Origin: Turicibacter sp. TJ11
Lineage (GTDB): Bacteria > Bacillota_I > Bacilli_A > MOL361 > Turicibacteraceae
NCBI RefSeq assembly: GCF_021497505.1
Contig: NZ_CP069349.1
Coordinates: 1,017,861 to 1,081,860 of the forward strand
DNA length: 64,000 bases
Reading direction: 5' to 3'
Shown here: piece after piece, positions 35,501 through 46,683 of the stretch
Layout of the letters: each line of letters begins with the position of its first letter
How positions within the stretch are numbered: the stretch's first letter is position 1
Position numbers and translations under genes: made by a program
Notes under the pieces: model-generated
Told to the model about the DNA's origin: nothing
Seen by the model: only the letters and a program-made list of their open reading frames with translations
Database searches by the model: none

Positions 35501-37151
35501 GTGCAGCAGCTAATGTATCAATGACTGGATTTGTGCATTCTCCTAAATTAAATCTTTTATACGTTGCATGTAGATGCCCCATGTCAAATGATGCATTATG
35601 AGCAACTAAAATACAGTCTTCTGACCATTCCTTAAATCGTCTCATGACATCTTCAAGTTCTGGCGCCTGATCGACATCACTTTGTAAAATGTGTGTCAGT
35701 TCAATCGTTTTTAAAGATAATTTACGATGAGGATTGGCGAAATCTGAAAATTCATCAATAATTGCACCGTTTTTAATTTTAACGGCTGCAATCTCAATAA
35801 TCACATCATAATTTGTTGAAAATCCTGTTGTTTCGACGTCATAGACAACATAAGTGGCTTCGTTTAAATTGATTGGCTGTTCAGCCCAAGCGATTTTTGG
35901 CAGATCTTCAACTAAATTTCCTTCAAGTCCATAAATCACTTTAATATCATTTTTCTTTGCCGCATGATAAGCATCCGGAATGGCTTGCACCACCCCATGA
36001 TCCGTTAACGCAATCGCCTTATGCCCCCACTGCGCTGCCTGCTTAATATAATCTGAAATATCTGTCACGGCGTCCATCGCACTCATTTTCGTATGCACAT
36101 GAAGTTCAACACGTTTTTCATCATCTGGCGCTAAATCTTTTCGTGGTTCGGTTTTAGCATCGATCACTGTTGCTGAATTTACCATCATACTTAGTTCTTT
36201 TGAGAACGTATCAAATTGAATACGTCCACTTACACGAACCCAATTCCCTTTTTTCAAAATTTTAGGGACCATTTTTTTCGTTTCTGCTGATTTAGCAAAC
36301 ATTTTAATATAGATTGAGTCTGTATAATCCGTGAACTTAGCGGTAATAAGCATCATTTCACCATTTCGGACATCACGTGTTTCTGCGTCAAAGATATAAC
36401 CTTCTAAAATACAACGACTCATTTCATCATCAATATCTTTACAATTCATTGGGGTTCCATTAATCGGGCCACCAATGGATGTTTCTGTGACTTCTGGTTC
36501 CTTACGTGAATAGCCCCCTCTACTTCCTCCATAAGTCCCTTCTTCTTTTCGATAAGACGGTTTAGCTGGTTCTGGTTTAGGTTCAACCGGCTTTGGAACT
36601 TCAACAATTGGCGGTAATTCGGTCTCACGTTTTGTTAAGATTTCTGCATCTGATAAAGCTTCCTCACAATAGATGGGGCGAACTTTTTTAATTGGAAATC
36701 CAAATCGTTCATAAGTTTGCTGAAGTTTTAACGCATATTTTTGTTCAATTTCTTGATAATACTGCTCCTCTTTCACCGCAATTTGCAGTTCCTCACCAAC
36801 AACGGTTGCTTTAAAACTTTCTAAACAACGAATTAACAAATCTTGACGACTTAAATACTCAATCATTAACGGCCAATACTCTAAAATTTGTTCTTCTGTT
36901 GGACGACATAAATAGCGAATCGTAAATGAGGCTTGATTAACGGTTTGAATTCGTCCAAATGTTTGATCAAATCGTGAGTAAAATTCATAAAAAGCAGCTA
37001 AAACAAGAGGTGTATCAAATGTTAAATGAAAAAGTAACTCTTGACGCTGACGAAAAACGTCTACTTTTTCAATCATTTTTTCTTCAAATAAAAAAAGTTG
37101 ATGCTCTGGATATTGAATTTGTTCTAATAAAATCTGCATCTGTTTTTGCAT
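32562..37151 (-). CDS. polC: DNA polymerase III PolC-type alpha subunit
   Basis: 1529 residues from ATG 37149-37151 behind AAAGGGGGA; an upstream in-frame ATG lacks a site. Order: N-terminal domain, OB fold (about 250-335), PHP domain (LHVHTKMSAMDAVTD, LTDHGVV) split by a DnaQ-type 3'-5' exonuclease starting YDVETTGFS (about 435), then polymerase core with catalytic PDIDLNFSGEY. A four-Cys zinc site (CPNC ... CPHCG) sits between. The C-terminus QMTLF is a beta-clamp binding motif. It is the main replicative polymerase of low-GC Gram-positives. Confidence 0.96.
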   Translation of the reverse strand: MQKQMQILLEQIQYPEHQLFLFEEKMIEKVDVFRQRQELLFHLTFDTPLVLAAFYEFYSRFDQTFGRIQTVNQASFTIRYLCRPTEEQILEYWPLMIEYLSRQDLLIRCLESFKATVVGEELQIAVKEEQYYQEIEQKYALKLQQTYERFGFPIKKVRPIYCEEALSDAEILTKRETELPPIVEVPKPVEPKPEPAKPSYRKEEGTYGGSRGGYSRKEPEVTETSIGGPINGTPMNCKDIDDEMSRCILEGYIFDAETRDVRNGEMMLITAKFTDYTDSIYIKMFAKSAETKKMVPKILKKGNWVRVSGRIQFDTFSKELSMMVNSATVIDAKTEPRKDLAPDDEKRVELHVHTKMSAMDAVTDISDYIKQAAQWGHKAIALTDHGVVQAIPDAYHAAKKNDIKVIYGLEGNLVEDLPKIAWAEQPINLNEATYVVYDVETTGFSTNYDVIIEIAAVKIKNGAIIDEFSDFANPHRKLSLKTIELTHILQSDVDQAPELEDVMRRFKEWSEDCILVAHNASFDMGHLHATYKRFNLGECTNPVIDTLAAARVMYHHEFGVYWNYATDATIDEKFKRKMKRFNLKALSKFFKVDLTQHHRAIYDARATGQAFILLLKDMMKLGIKQHDEINQLVDEKTSFKLDYSTHVTILAKNDVGFKNLFKVVSQSMTNDLYGQPRIRRSYLEAHREGLLIGSSCVNGEVFETALNKSYEELKEKAKFYDYLEVQPPEVYSHLIDLNSKEMAGYILQTIERIIKVGEELNIPVCATGDVHHLNREDKIYRQIYTRTPSIGGGRHPLNHPDIKSIPSMHFRTTDEMYKDFHFLSEEKQKEIIVTNPNQIADQCEMIKAIKDELFTPADDFLKDKGIPSIKDRLREMCYERAYEWYGKELPQYVLDRLEKELNSIIGNGFAVIYYISHMLVKKSLDDGYLVGSRGSVGSSFVATLMDITEVNPLSPHYRCPNCLFAAFKMNEDEKSRYGIRAEEEAFQDILANAESGFDLPDANCPHCGTKMRKDGHDIPFETFLGFKGDKVPDIDLNFSGEYQPIAHLYCREVFGDDFAFRAGTIGTVAEKTAFGYVRGYLEDTHREMRTAEIERLAKGCEGVRRTSGQHPGGIIVVPNYMDIYDVTPIQYPADDPTAEWRTTHFDFHSIHDNLLKLDILGHDDPTVIRYLQDISGIDPKDIPTDDPEVYKLFYSTESLGVTPEQIRSTTGSYGVPEFGTPFVRNMLEDTKPKTFAELVKISGLSHGTDVWLNNAADLVSGKYEKFGKIEFKNVIGCRDDIMVYLMYGGLEPALAFKIMEFVRKGMASKVPDGWKEFEEEMRKHNIPEWYIWSCGQIKYMFPKAHATAYVLMAIRIAWFKVHHPIYYYCAYFSKRADVFEIETMVKGPDAIRKRLDEIEEKGFEATPKEKNLVTILEIALEMTERGFYFQNFNIEESQAVDFKISEDKKSLIPPFTALDGLGENVARQIVAAREEEPFKTIKDVQVRGKVSKTLIEKLQLMNVFGDMELGNDKPTKAAVQPPSNQMTLF

Positions 37152-37385
37152 GCGGGGATCCCCCTTTTCTATCTCAAAAGAATAATTAATCATAACTTAT
37201 ACATTTTATCATTATTTATCAATTATTTCATTATTAAAATTTAACCAACCTAGCCTTGAAATTGAGAGTGATCCCTTTATTTCTCTAATCAGTAGCCATC
37301 AAATTTAATAACTTCTAAGCTTCCCGTTAACTTAAGTAAACGCATAATTTTTTAAAATTCTTTTTAGTTAGCGACATCATTTAAA

Positions 37386-37419
37386 TAAAAAAGTTCCCTC
37401 AAATGAGAGAACTTTTTTT
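37386..37419 (-). terminator. Terminator after proS
   Basis: AAAAGTTC-CTCA/TGAG-GAACTTTT with one mismatch, T run on the minus strand, directly at the proS stop. It implies that polC can also be transcribed from its own promoter in the 270-nt gap. Confidence 0.8.
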
Positions 37420-37420
37420 A

Positions 37421-38701
<1,281 letters not shown>

Positions 38702-38782
38702 TTACTATGCTTCATATTATATCGACAAATTACTGTCTCTAATTGTTCATTATCGCATCTTTTAACGACCTTTTCAATCTTT

Positions 38783-40037
38783 TTATGCACCAATTAAACG
38801 AATCACATCGTTAAAAGTGACATAAATAAATAATCCAAAGAATAAAAGAAGACCTGTCATATGAATATAACCTTCAATTTTTCGATCAACTGGTCGCCCA
38901 ATAATCGCCTCAATTAAAACGAATAAAATACGTCCTCCATCTAGTGCTGGAATCGGTAATAAGTTCATAATTCCGATATTGACACTTAAAAAACCGATCC
39001 AAATTAGCAGCGAGGTTAATCCATAAGTGACGACAGTTGAGGTCATTTTATAAATCCCAACGGGTCCTGATAAATCGCCAATTCCTGCTTCTTTTGTCAC
39101 AAATAACATTTTAAATGTTAAGAAAATTTGAGAAAAGGCTTCTTTTGTTTTATAAATTGAATATTCAAATCCACCAACGATTGATTTTTTATATTCGGGC
39201 TGAATTCCTAAAACAGCTGTTTTTACGCCTTCACGATCAATCATCTGAGGTTCAATTTGAACAGTGTATGTTTTCCCCTCACGAATGTAAGTTAAATCAG
39301 CTGCTTCTGTTGTACTTTGAATGGCATTAGTTAACTCTTCCCAATTACTAATCGCTTGTCCATTATATGAAACGATTTGATCACCCGCTTGTAAGCCAGC
39401 AATTTGTGCTGATGAGTCTTCTAATACTCCACCTAAAATATTTGAGTAGGTCGGCATTCCAACTGATAAGCCAACAATAAAAAATAAAACAAGTGCCAAA
39501 ATAAAATTCATCGTTGCACCCGCTGCCATTGTTGCAAAACGTGCCCATTTCGATTTAGCTTCTAAACAACGTTCATAAGGTGCAATTTGCTGAGTTCCTT
39601 TTTCAAGAATATACTGAGCATTAGGTTCTACTCGATACTCTTGTTGCCCCCCCGTCTTCTGTTTCAATACAAATCACTAATTCTTTATATAAGTCAACCG
39701 ATTGAATGGTTCCTTGAATCATGGATTGATTCGCTTGTGGTTTTAAGTAGATCTTATTAACTAGCCCATTTCGTGTTAAATCTAAGCCAACTAATTGTCC
39801 AACCTTAACCATTTCTTTTTCAGCTTCTTCACCGGCCATCGCAACATATCCACCGAATGGAATCGCACGAATAGAGTAAGTTGTCTCCCCCTTTTTCTTA
39901 CTCCAAATAGTCGGTCCCATTCCAATTGAAAACTCATGACATAAAATACCGTAATGCTTTGCGACAAGAAAATGTCCTAATTCATGAACTAAAATAATGA
40001 TACCTAGTGCTAAAATAAAACTTAATATTCCAATCAT
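38783..40037 (-). pseudogene. rseP: RIP zinc metalloprotease RseP, frameshifted at a G7 run
   Basis: The N-terminal frame (40037 to 39621) has LVHELGHFLVAKHYG and GYVAMAGEE. The C-terminal frame (39667 to 38783) has a membrane helix, PDZ domain (GLQAGDQIVSYNG) and NLLPIPALDGGR. They meet at seven C on the plus strand (39647-39653; G7 in the gene). With six G the frame reads EDGGQQEYRVEPN without a break. Full length would be about 417 residues. This site-2 protease cuts membrane anti-sigma factors. One extra base may be a sequencing error, a real mutation or a phase-variable tract. ATG follows GGAGGAAGAATAG. Confidence 0.85.
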
Positions 40038-40051
40038 CTATTCTTCCTCCA

Positions 40052-41209
40052 TTATTTATATTTCGTCATGATTTGTCGACGAACATCACTATCAATTGCT
40101 AATATCTCTTCTAACGTTGGACTTACCACTTTTTGATGCGAGGCTAAAGCTTGATACACGACGTCTTCAATTTCTAAGAAACTGATTTTATCCTTTAAAA
40201 ATAAATCAACCGCAGCTTCATTTGCTGCATTTAAAACCGTTGGACAGCTTCCACCTTGACGACCTGCTTCATAAGCCATTTTTAAACATGGAAAACGTTC
40301 AAAATCCATCGGTTTAAACTCTAACGTTCCAACTTCGGCTAAATTTAAAGATTTAGCTTGTTTTAAATCAATGCGTTTAGGATAACTCATCGCAAACTGA
40401 ATCGGAATACGCATATCTGGTGTTCCTAAATGTGCAATGACACTCGTATCTTCAAACTCTACCATCGAGTGAATAATACTTTGACGATGTAAAATCGTTT
40501 CAATTTGATCATAAGGCATATCAAATAACCAATGCGCCTCAATGACTTCTAGTCCTTTATTCATCATAGATGCTGAATCAATCGTGATTTTAGCTCCCAT
40601 TGACCAGTTAGGATGATTTAACGCTTGCTCACGTGTCACACCTTTTAGCATGTCTCTTGTATAGTCTCTAAAAGATCCTCCACTCGCTGTAATGATGAGT
40701 TTTTTAACAGACTTTGAATCTTCACCTTGTAAGCACTGATAAATCGCTGAATGCTCACTGTCAACAGGTAATAACTCAACCCCGTATTGTTTCGCCTTTT
40801 CCATGACAAGATGCCCTGCTGTGACAAGCGTCTCTTTGTTAGCAATTCCAATCGTTCGTCTCATTTCAATGGCTTTTAATGTTGGTAATAACCCCACTGA
40901 TCCCATCACCGCAGATAAAACAAAGTGTTCATCGGCTGGAATTAAATCATAAGTGGCAACATTCACTAAACCTTCATCTCCAAACCCAAAGGTTACTTTT
41001 GGATAAAGAGTGGCAAGTTGTTTCGCATCTTCTTCATGAATGACTGATACATAGGCTGGATTAAACTCTTCAATAATGGATTGAGTTAATGAAATATTAC
41101 GCCCTGCTGAGAAAGCAACTAAGCGAAATTGATCAGGATGTTGTCTGATTACATCTAATGTTTGCGTACCAATTGAACCTGTTGCACCTAATAAATAAAT
41201 ATTTTTCAT
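40052..41209 (-). CDS. dxr: 1-deoxy-D-xylulose 5-phosphate reductoisomerase
   Basis: 385 residues, full length. NADPH motif [16 protein letters not shown] at the N-terminus, metal-site [14 protein letters not shown] near residue 150, TASGGSFRD and the [18 protein letters not shown] block. It makes 2-C-methylerythritol 4-phosphate, the second step of the MEP isoprenoid path. The ATG abuts the cdsA stop with no spacer, so it is coupled. Undecaprenyl synthesis by uppS uses products of this path. Confidence 0.96.
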   Translation of the reverse strand: MKNIYLLGATGSIGTQTLDVIRQHPDQFRLVAFSAGRNISLTQSIIEEFNPAYVSVIHEEDAKQLATLYPKVTFGFGDEGLVNVATYDLIPADEHFVLSAVMGSVGLLPTLKAIEMRRTIGIANKETLVTAGHLVMEKAKQYGVELLPVDSEHSAIYQCLQGEDSKSVKKLIITASGGSFRDYTRDMLKGVTREQALNHPNWSMGAKITIDSASMMNKGLEVIEAHWLFDMPYDQIETILHRQSIIHSMVEFEDTSVIAHLGTPDMRIPIQFAMSYPKRIDLKQAKSLNLAEVGTLEFKPMDFERFPCLKMAYEAGRQGGSCPTVLNAANEAAVDLFLKDKISFLEIEDVVYQALASHQKVVSPTLEEILAIDSDVRRQIMTKYK

Positions 41210-42022
41210 CTATATCACCACATTTAAAACATTAATCAAGATATAAAGCGCTAAAGAAGCATATAAATGGCTGTCTAAACGATCAAGGACACCACCATGC
41301 CCTGGAAATAGCTTACCAAAATCTTTAATTCCATATTCACGCTTCATAGAAGAGGCCACTAAATCTCCAAATTGAGCCACCACTGCTACAACTAAACTCA
41401 TCATAATTAATGTCACAACATTTGTTGAAACACCTGTTAAGACTCCAAATAAAACCCCAACAATTACACCCGATAAAGTTCCTCCAACTGAACCTTCTAA
41501 TGTTTTATTTGGGCTAATTCGAGGAGCTAGCTTTCGTTTTCCAAACTTGCGTCCGATAAAGTACGCTCCTGAATCGGTAATCGCAACCACTAAAATCATA
41601 AAGAAAAATAATGGTAATCCTAAAAAGCGAATAAATAACATGGAATGAAACGTCGAACCTACATAAAAAATCGTTAATAAGTAATAACCCGCATCATTAA
41701 CTGTAAATTCTTTACGAATAATGACCACTAGTAATAAGATAAATAATAATAAAGACATCGTTCCTAGTCCAACCGTTAGTGTATTCGTAAATGATAAAGT
41801 TTTAAAGTTAAATGAGCTAAATACAAGCATTAACGTGGCAACCATTGTAAAAAGTTTCACTTCAATCGGTGTTTTTGCTCTAGTTTCTTTCATATCGATC
41901 ATCTCTTGCGTTGCGACTAGCGTTAACAAGATTCCTAGAATGATAAATGGAAGTTTTCCATAAATTAAAATAGGTAGTAAAATTGCAATCATAATGATAG
42001 CTGTTATAACACGCTGCTTCAT
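41210..42022 (-). CDS. cdsA: Phosphatidate cytidylyltransferase
   Basis: 270 residues, about eight membrane helices. It has the CdsA signature SPNKTLEGSVGG and, near the C-terminus, DxxDR-type KDFGKLFPGHGGVLDRLDS. It makes CDP-diacylglycerol for phospholipids. ATG follows AAAGGAGTGG; it lies 15 nt behind uppS and directly abuts dxr. Confidence 0.95.
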   Translation of the reverse strand: MKQRVITAIIMIAILLPILIYGKLPFIILGILLTLVATQEMIDMKETRAKTPIEVKLFTMVATLMLVFSSFNFKTLSFTNTLTVGLGTMSLLLFILLLVVIIRKEFTVNDAGYYLLTIFYVGSTFHSMLFIRFLGLPLFFFMILVVAITDSGAYFIGRKFGKRKLAPRISPNKTLEGSVGGTLSGVIVGVLFGVLTGVSTNVVTLIMMSLVVAVVAQFGDLVASSMKREYGIKDFGKLFPGHGGVLDRLDSHLYASLALYILINVLNVVI

Positions 42023-42037
42023 TGATTAACCACTCCT

Positions 42038-42802
42038 TTATTTTGATTCGTTTAAAGCACCAAATCGTCGGTTACGTGCTTGATAATCTGCTAAGGCCTC
42101 ATATAATTGTTCCTCTTTAAAGTCAGGCCAGGCAACTGAGGTGAAATATAATTCTGCATAAGCTAATTGCCACAATAAGTAGTTACTAATACGTAATTCT
42201 CCACTTGTACGAATCATTAAATCTAGTGGTGGTAAATCACACGTCATTAGATGCTGCTCAATGACAGACTCATCAATTTCATCAACGGCTAACTCACCGT
42301 TTTGAACCTCTAACGCAATTTTTTGAATTGCTTGTTTAATCTCATCTTGTGATCCATAATTTAGAGCAATTGTTAGGGTCATCTTTTTATTATCTTTCGT
42401 TAATTCCGTAATTTCTTGTACTTTTTGTTGTAAATCTTTTGGAAGTTGTTCAACATTTCCAATCACTTTCAGTCTAATCTCATGTTCAACTAGTTCTGGA
42501 GCAAAATCATCAAAAAATTTGATGGGTAATTTCATTAAAAATTTTATCTCTTCCTCTGGACGCTTCCAATTTTCTGTTGAAAAAGCATATACTGTTAAAG
42601 CTTTAATTCCAATTGTGGCACATAGCTTTGTTATTTCTCGAACATTCATTGCTCCTTCTTGATGTCCCGCTGTTCTTGGAAGTCCACGCTTTTTAGCCCA
42701 TCTTCCATTTCCATCTAAAATAATTGCAATATGTTGAGGTAACGGAGCTTTTAAAATCTGCTCTTGATTTACCTTTAACTTTCTCTTCTTTTTAAAGAAC
42801 AT
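42038..42802 (-). CDS. uppS: Undecaprenyl diphosphate synthase
   Basis: 254 residues, cis-prenyltransferase. HIAIILDGNGRWAKKRG carries the catalytic Asp; YAFSTENWKRP and the DLMIRTSGELRISN block bind substrate. It makes the C55 carrier for cell wall glycans. First gene of the uppS-cdsA-dxr-rseP-proS cluster; ATG follows AAAGGCGG. Confidence 0.96.
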   Translation of the reverse strand: MFFKKKRKLKVNQEQILKAPLPQHIAIILDGNGRWAKKRGLPRTAGHQEGAMNVREITKLCATIGIKALTVYAFSTENWKRPEEEIKFLMKLPIKFFDDFAPELVEHEIRLKVIGNVEQLPKDLQQKVQEITELTKDNKKMTLTIALNYGSQDEIKQAIQKIALEVQNGELAVDEIDESVIEQHLMTCDLPPLDLMIRTSGELRISNYLLWQLAYAELYFTSVAWPDFKEEQLYEALADYQARNRRFGALNESK

Positions 42803-42883
42803 TCAAGAAACCGCCTTTCATAAATTTAACCTATCTTATATATTTTAATACACTTAACATCTTTTTTCCACTGACATTCAAGA

Positions 42884-42912
42884 ATTATACAAATAAATAC
42901 AGTTTGATTAAA
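42884..42912 (-). promoter_or_regulatory. Possible uppS promoter
   Basis: TATAAT (42884-42889) with TTTAAT (42907-42912) 17 nt upstream on the minus strand; start about 75 nt before uppS. Confidence 0.45.
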
Positions 42913-42969
42913 GTTTGCTTTATTTTTTCATAAAACCGCGCAATATTCTTATTCGCGATCCAAGAAATA

Positions 42970-43005
42970 AAAAAAGCTACTAAGATCAAATCTTAGCAGC
43001 TTTAT
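42970..43005 (-). terminator. Terminator behind the two small genes
   Basis: AAAGCTGCTAAGAT/ATCTTAGTAGCTTT with one mismatch, followed by a T run on the minus strand. Confidence 0.85.
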
Positions 43006-43068
43006 CTATTTGAAATCATCGCCTTACACTGTATAAACTCATGACATCCATTCATACTATATTAGTAT

Positions 43069-43212
43069 TTATTTTCGCTTTTGAGCTTTGTTTTTAATTC
43101 GAGAAACTTCTTCTTTCATTAGTGGGGAAATGTCGCGGCTTAACTCTACATCGCTTTTTTTGATGTCCTTACTAAAAGATAATTTAATAAATTTATCATC
43201 TTTTTCGTTCAT
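43069..43212 (-). CDS. Small charged protein, 47 residues
   Basis: ATG 43210-43212 to TAA, peptide MNEKDDKFIKLSFSKDIKKS ... ending KNKAQKRK: mixed charge, basic C-terminus, no membrane segment. It begins 16 nt after the stop of the 56-codon gene on the same strand and has no clear ribosome site of its own, so translation would depend on coupling. A terminator lies 65 nt downstream. The family is not recognised. Confidence 0.5.
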   Translation of the reverse strand: MNEKDDKFIKLSFSKDIKKSDVELSRDISPLMKEEVSRIKNKAQKRK

Positions 43213-43228
43213 GATCAATTTATTTTAA

Positions 43229-43399
43229 TTAATCTTCTTGTTTGAAAAATCCATAACGTTGTGCACTCGTTTTAACTCGTGTTTCAACTTTATGATTTAC
43301 TCGTTCTCGTTTCGTATCATCAAAAAACTCGGTTCCTAACTCGGTATCCATTTTTGATAGATCGATGTTTAATGCATTTTTCTTTAATTGCTTTGCCAT
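43229..43399 (-). CDS. Small charged protein, 56 residues
   Basis: ATG 43397-43399, 7 nt behind a perfect AAGGAGG, to TAA. The peptide MAKQLKKNALNIDLSKMD ... ends AQRYGFFKQED: strongly charged, no membrane segment, no cysteine. It lies between the acetyltransferase and uppS inside an otherwise conserved cluster, in tandem with another small gene. Function unknown; the gene model rests on the ribosome site, intact frame and shared terminator. Confidence 0.6.
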   Translation of the reverse strand: MAKQLKKNALNIDLSKMDTELGTEFFDDTKRERVNHKVETRVKTSAQRYGFFKQED

Positions 43400-43492
43400 A
43401 TGACGACCTCCTTAACGTGTAAGAACGATGACAATGTTATTTTGGTTTTTTTGTCGAATTTTATACACGATCTTTCGCTAAGAGATGGCTTC

Positions 43493-43951
43493 TTAATTCA
43501 TGTTTAAATCCCATTCATAGACATTGATCTCTCGAACTCCCATCAGATACATCTCTAAGTAAAAAGGAACGACATATCTTCCTAGCCAACGACTTCCTAA
43601 CAATTGACAAGTCTTATTAGAGGCGATATTATCGGGAAGGCAACTAATATATAAGTAGTTCATTCCATGAATTTTTGCGATTCTTTTAATAATTTCACAT
43701 GCTTTAGCTGCGTAATGATGGCCACGATAAGGAGGATAAATTTCATAGCCAATATTTCCTCCATAAAACGTGTTTTCATTATAGCCAATACGAATATCTA
43801 TTTTACCAATTTCATAGGGCATCAGATGCTTTTTAATTTGAAAATGATACGATGGAGCTGCAAATTTTTCTAAGTGTGCCGGCACTTTTTTTTCAATAAT
43901 TAAATCAATTTCTCCATCTGTCAAATAGCCAACTTCTTTAAATTGAAACAT
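43493..43951 (-). CDS. GNAT-family N-acetyltransferase
   Basis: 152 residues from ATG 43949-43951 behind AAAGGTG; an upstream in-frame extension encodes a hydrophobic run with no ribosome site. GNAT motif A is visible as GYEIYPPYRGHHYAAKACE (acetyl-CoA pyrophosphate loop RGHHYA), followed by LPDNIASNKTCQLLG, the motif B asparagine-type RimJ-like element. The substrate is unknown. Confidence 0.8.
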   Translation of the reverse strand: MFQFKEVGYLTDGEIDLIIEKKVPAHLEKFAAPSYHFQIKKHLMPYEIGKIDIRIGYNENTFYGGNIGYEIYPPYRGHHYAAKACEIIKRIAKIHGMNYLYISCLPDNIASNKTCQLLGSRWLGRYVVPFYLEMYLMGVREINVYEWDLNMN

Positions 43952-44145
43952 TAAACTCAACACCTTTCGTGTCCTTAACCTTACTTCTTTAACATCATAC
44001 GTCAAATGTGTTAGAAAGATGAAAAAAATATACACATCTTTTGTTCAATTTTAAGTACCTAATTAGGCATTTAAAACGAATTGGCTAAGAAAACTTTATT
44101 TGAGTCAATGAATCCTCTTCTTATAACTTCACTCTTGATGATCAT

Positions 44146-44178
44146 AAAAAAAGGACTGCTAATTTAGCAGTCCTTTAT
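44146..44178 (-). terminator. Terminator after frr
   Basis: AAAGGACTGCTAA/TTAGCAGTCCTTT followed by T on the minus strand, 5 nt past frr. Confidence 0.9.
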
Positions 44179-44182
44179 AACA

Positions 44183-44740
44183 TTAGATTGACATGATGTC
44201 TTTTTCTTTTTCATCTGCAACAGCGTCAACTTCTTTGATTTTTTTATCAGTTAACTTTTGCACATCTTCAGTGTATCCTTTTAATGCATCTTCAGTGATA
44301 TCACCATTTTTTTGTAATTTCTTTAATTCATCGTTTGCATCACGACGCACGTTACGTACAGCAACTTTTGCATCTTCAGCAAATCCTTTTACTTTTTTAG
44401 CTAACTCACGACGACGCTCTTCTGTTAAAGCAGGAACGTTTAAGCGAATAACTTCACCATCGTTGTTTGGTGTTAACCCGATGTTTGCTTCGTTGATTGC
44501 ACGTTCAATTGAAGCTAATGTTGACTTATCATATGGTTTAACTACTAATTGACGAGCTTCAGGAACTGTCACTTGAGCCATTTGGTTAATTGGTGTTGGC
44601 ATTCCGTAGTAGTCTACTTTAATGTTTTCTAATAAAGCAGCACTTGCGCGTCCTGTACGTAATACAGAAAATTCACGTTTTAATGAGTCGATTGCTTTGC
44701 TCATACGAGTTTCAGCATTATTTAATACATTTTTAGGCAT
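44183..44740 (-). CDS. frr: Ribosome recycling factor
   Basis: 185 residues, standard length. LRTGRASAALLENIKVDYYG at the start of the three-helix bundle, then NQMAQVTVPEARQL and the RNVRRDANDELKK helix near residue 130. It splits post-termination ribosomes with EF-G. It follows pyrH by 2 nt; its AAAGGGGAG site lies in the end of pyrH. Confidence 0.97.
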   Translation of the reverse strand: MPKNVLNNAETRMSKAIDSLKREFSVLRTGRASAALLENIKVDYYGMPTPINQMAQVTVPEARQLVVKPYDKSTLASIERAINEANIGLTPNNDGEVIRLNVPALTEERRRELAKKVKGFAEDAKVAVRNVRRDANDELKKLQKNGDITEDALKGYTEDVQKLTDKKIKEVDAVADEKEKDIMSI

Positions 44741-44742
44741 GA

Positions 44743-45483
<741 letters not shown>

Positions 45484-45496
45484 TTATATCCAAAGC

Positions 45497-45520
45497 AAGG
45501 GACACAGTGATGTGTCCCTT
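45497..45520 (-). other. Intercistronic hairpin between tsf and pyrH
   Basis: AAGGGACAC/GTGTCCCTT (45497-45505 with 45512-45520) without a T run. It is probably an attenuator or RNA-processing/stability element rather than a full terminator. Confidence 0.6.
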
Positions 45521-45535
45521 AAATATAAATCGTAA

Positions 45536-46408
45536 TTATGCGCGAACTTGGCTCATTACTTCTTCAGCGAAGTTTGAAACAACTTTCTCAATTCCTTCTC
45601 CAACTTCTAAGCGGATGAATGATTTGATAGTTGATCCGTTGTTTGCAGCATATTTTGCAACAGTTACATCACCATCTTTAACGAATGGTTGTTCTAACAT
45701 ACATACGTCTGCTAAGAATTTACGGATACGTCCTTCAACCATTTTTTCAACGATGTTAGCTGGTTTTCCTTCGTTTAATGCTTCTTGAGTTAAGATTTCA
45801 CGTTCTTTAGCTACAACTTCTGCAGGAACTTGTTCTACAGTTAAGTATTGAGGGTTGATTGCAGCAGCATGCATAGCAGCATCTTTAGCTACTTCTTCTT
45901 TACCTTCAACAACTGTTAAAGCAGCGATACGTCCACCCATGTGTAAGTAAGATCCGAAGAATTCGTTATCTGCTTTTTCAACAACTGTTAAACGACGTAA
46001 AGTGATTTTTTCTCCGATTGTTGAAGTTGCTTCAATTAACATTGCATCTACAGTTGTTCCATCAACATTGATTGCTAATGCTTCTTCAACTGTAGCTGGT
46101 TTGTTAGCTACTAAGATGTTTCCTAATTTATCTAATAAAGTTAAGAATTGTTCGTTTTTAGCTACGAAGTCAGTTTCAGAGTTTAATTCGAAGATAACTG
46201 CTGTGTTTCCTTCGATTGCTACTGAACATAATCCTTCAGCTGCTACACGATCAGATTTTTTAGCTGCTTTAGCGATTCCGCGCTCACGTAACCAATCGAT
46301 CGCAGCAGACATATCTCCATTTGTTTCAACTAATGCTTTTTTACAGTCCATCATACCTGCACTAGTTTTTTCACGTAATTCTTTAACCATAGCTGCTGTA
46401 ATTGCCAT
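45536..46408 (-). CDS. tsf: Elongation factor Ts
   Basis: 290 residues. [21 protein letters not shown]-type N-terminus with the TDFVAKNE motif near residue 80 that contacts EF-Tu, and a C-terminal dimerisation module. It recycles EF-Tu-GDP. ATG follows AGGAGGAATCATA; it has its own promoter 60 nt upstream despite following rpsB. Confidence 0.97.
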   Translation of the reverse strand: MAITAAMVKELREKTSAGMMDCKKALVETNGDMSAAIDWLRERGIAKAAKKSDRVAAEGLCSVAIEGNTAVIFELNSETDFVAKNEQFLTLLDKLGNILVANKPATVEEALAINVDGTTVDAMLIEATSTIGEKITLRRLTVVEKADNEFFGSYLHMGGRIAALTVVEGKEEVAKDAAMHAAAINPQYLTVEQVPAEVVAKEREILTQEALNEGKPANIVEKMVEGRIRKFLADVCMLEQPFVKDGDVTVAKYAANNGSTIKSFIRLEVGEGIEKVVSNFAEEVMSQVRA

Positions 46409-46468
46409 TATGATTCCTCCTAAAATTTTATTAAAGATTTAGAGTTTGCTTGTAGTTGCATCTTCTTG

Positions 46469-46497
46469 ATAATAACAAAAAAACACAAATATTGCAA
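46469..46497 (-). promoter_or_regulatory. Promoter of tsf
   Basis: TTGCAA (46492-46497), 17 nt, TATTAT (46469-46474) on the minus strand. Confidence 0.65.
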
Positions 46498-46632
46498 GTC
46501 ATTCCATGTTTCAATGACCTATTTAAACGAATTCAATCTAAAATACTCCCTATCTATTGTAACAGGTTTCTAAAGGGTTTATTCATTTAATTTAAATTTA
46601 TCAGTTTGACCTTCATCCTGAGCAAGTAAGTT

Positions 46633-46675
46633 TCAAAAAAAATACCTTTAACTCATAGTGAGAAAAAGGTATTCA
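46633..46675 (-). terminator. Terminator of rpsB
   Basis: Outer arms AATACCTTT/AAAGGTATT enclose CTCA-CTA-TGAG; eight T follow on the minus strand. Confidence 0.88.
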
Positions 46676-46683
46676 TTATCAAA

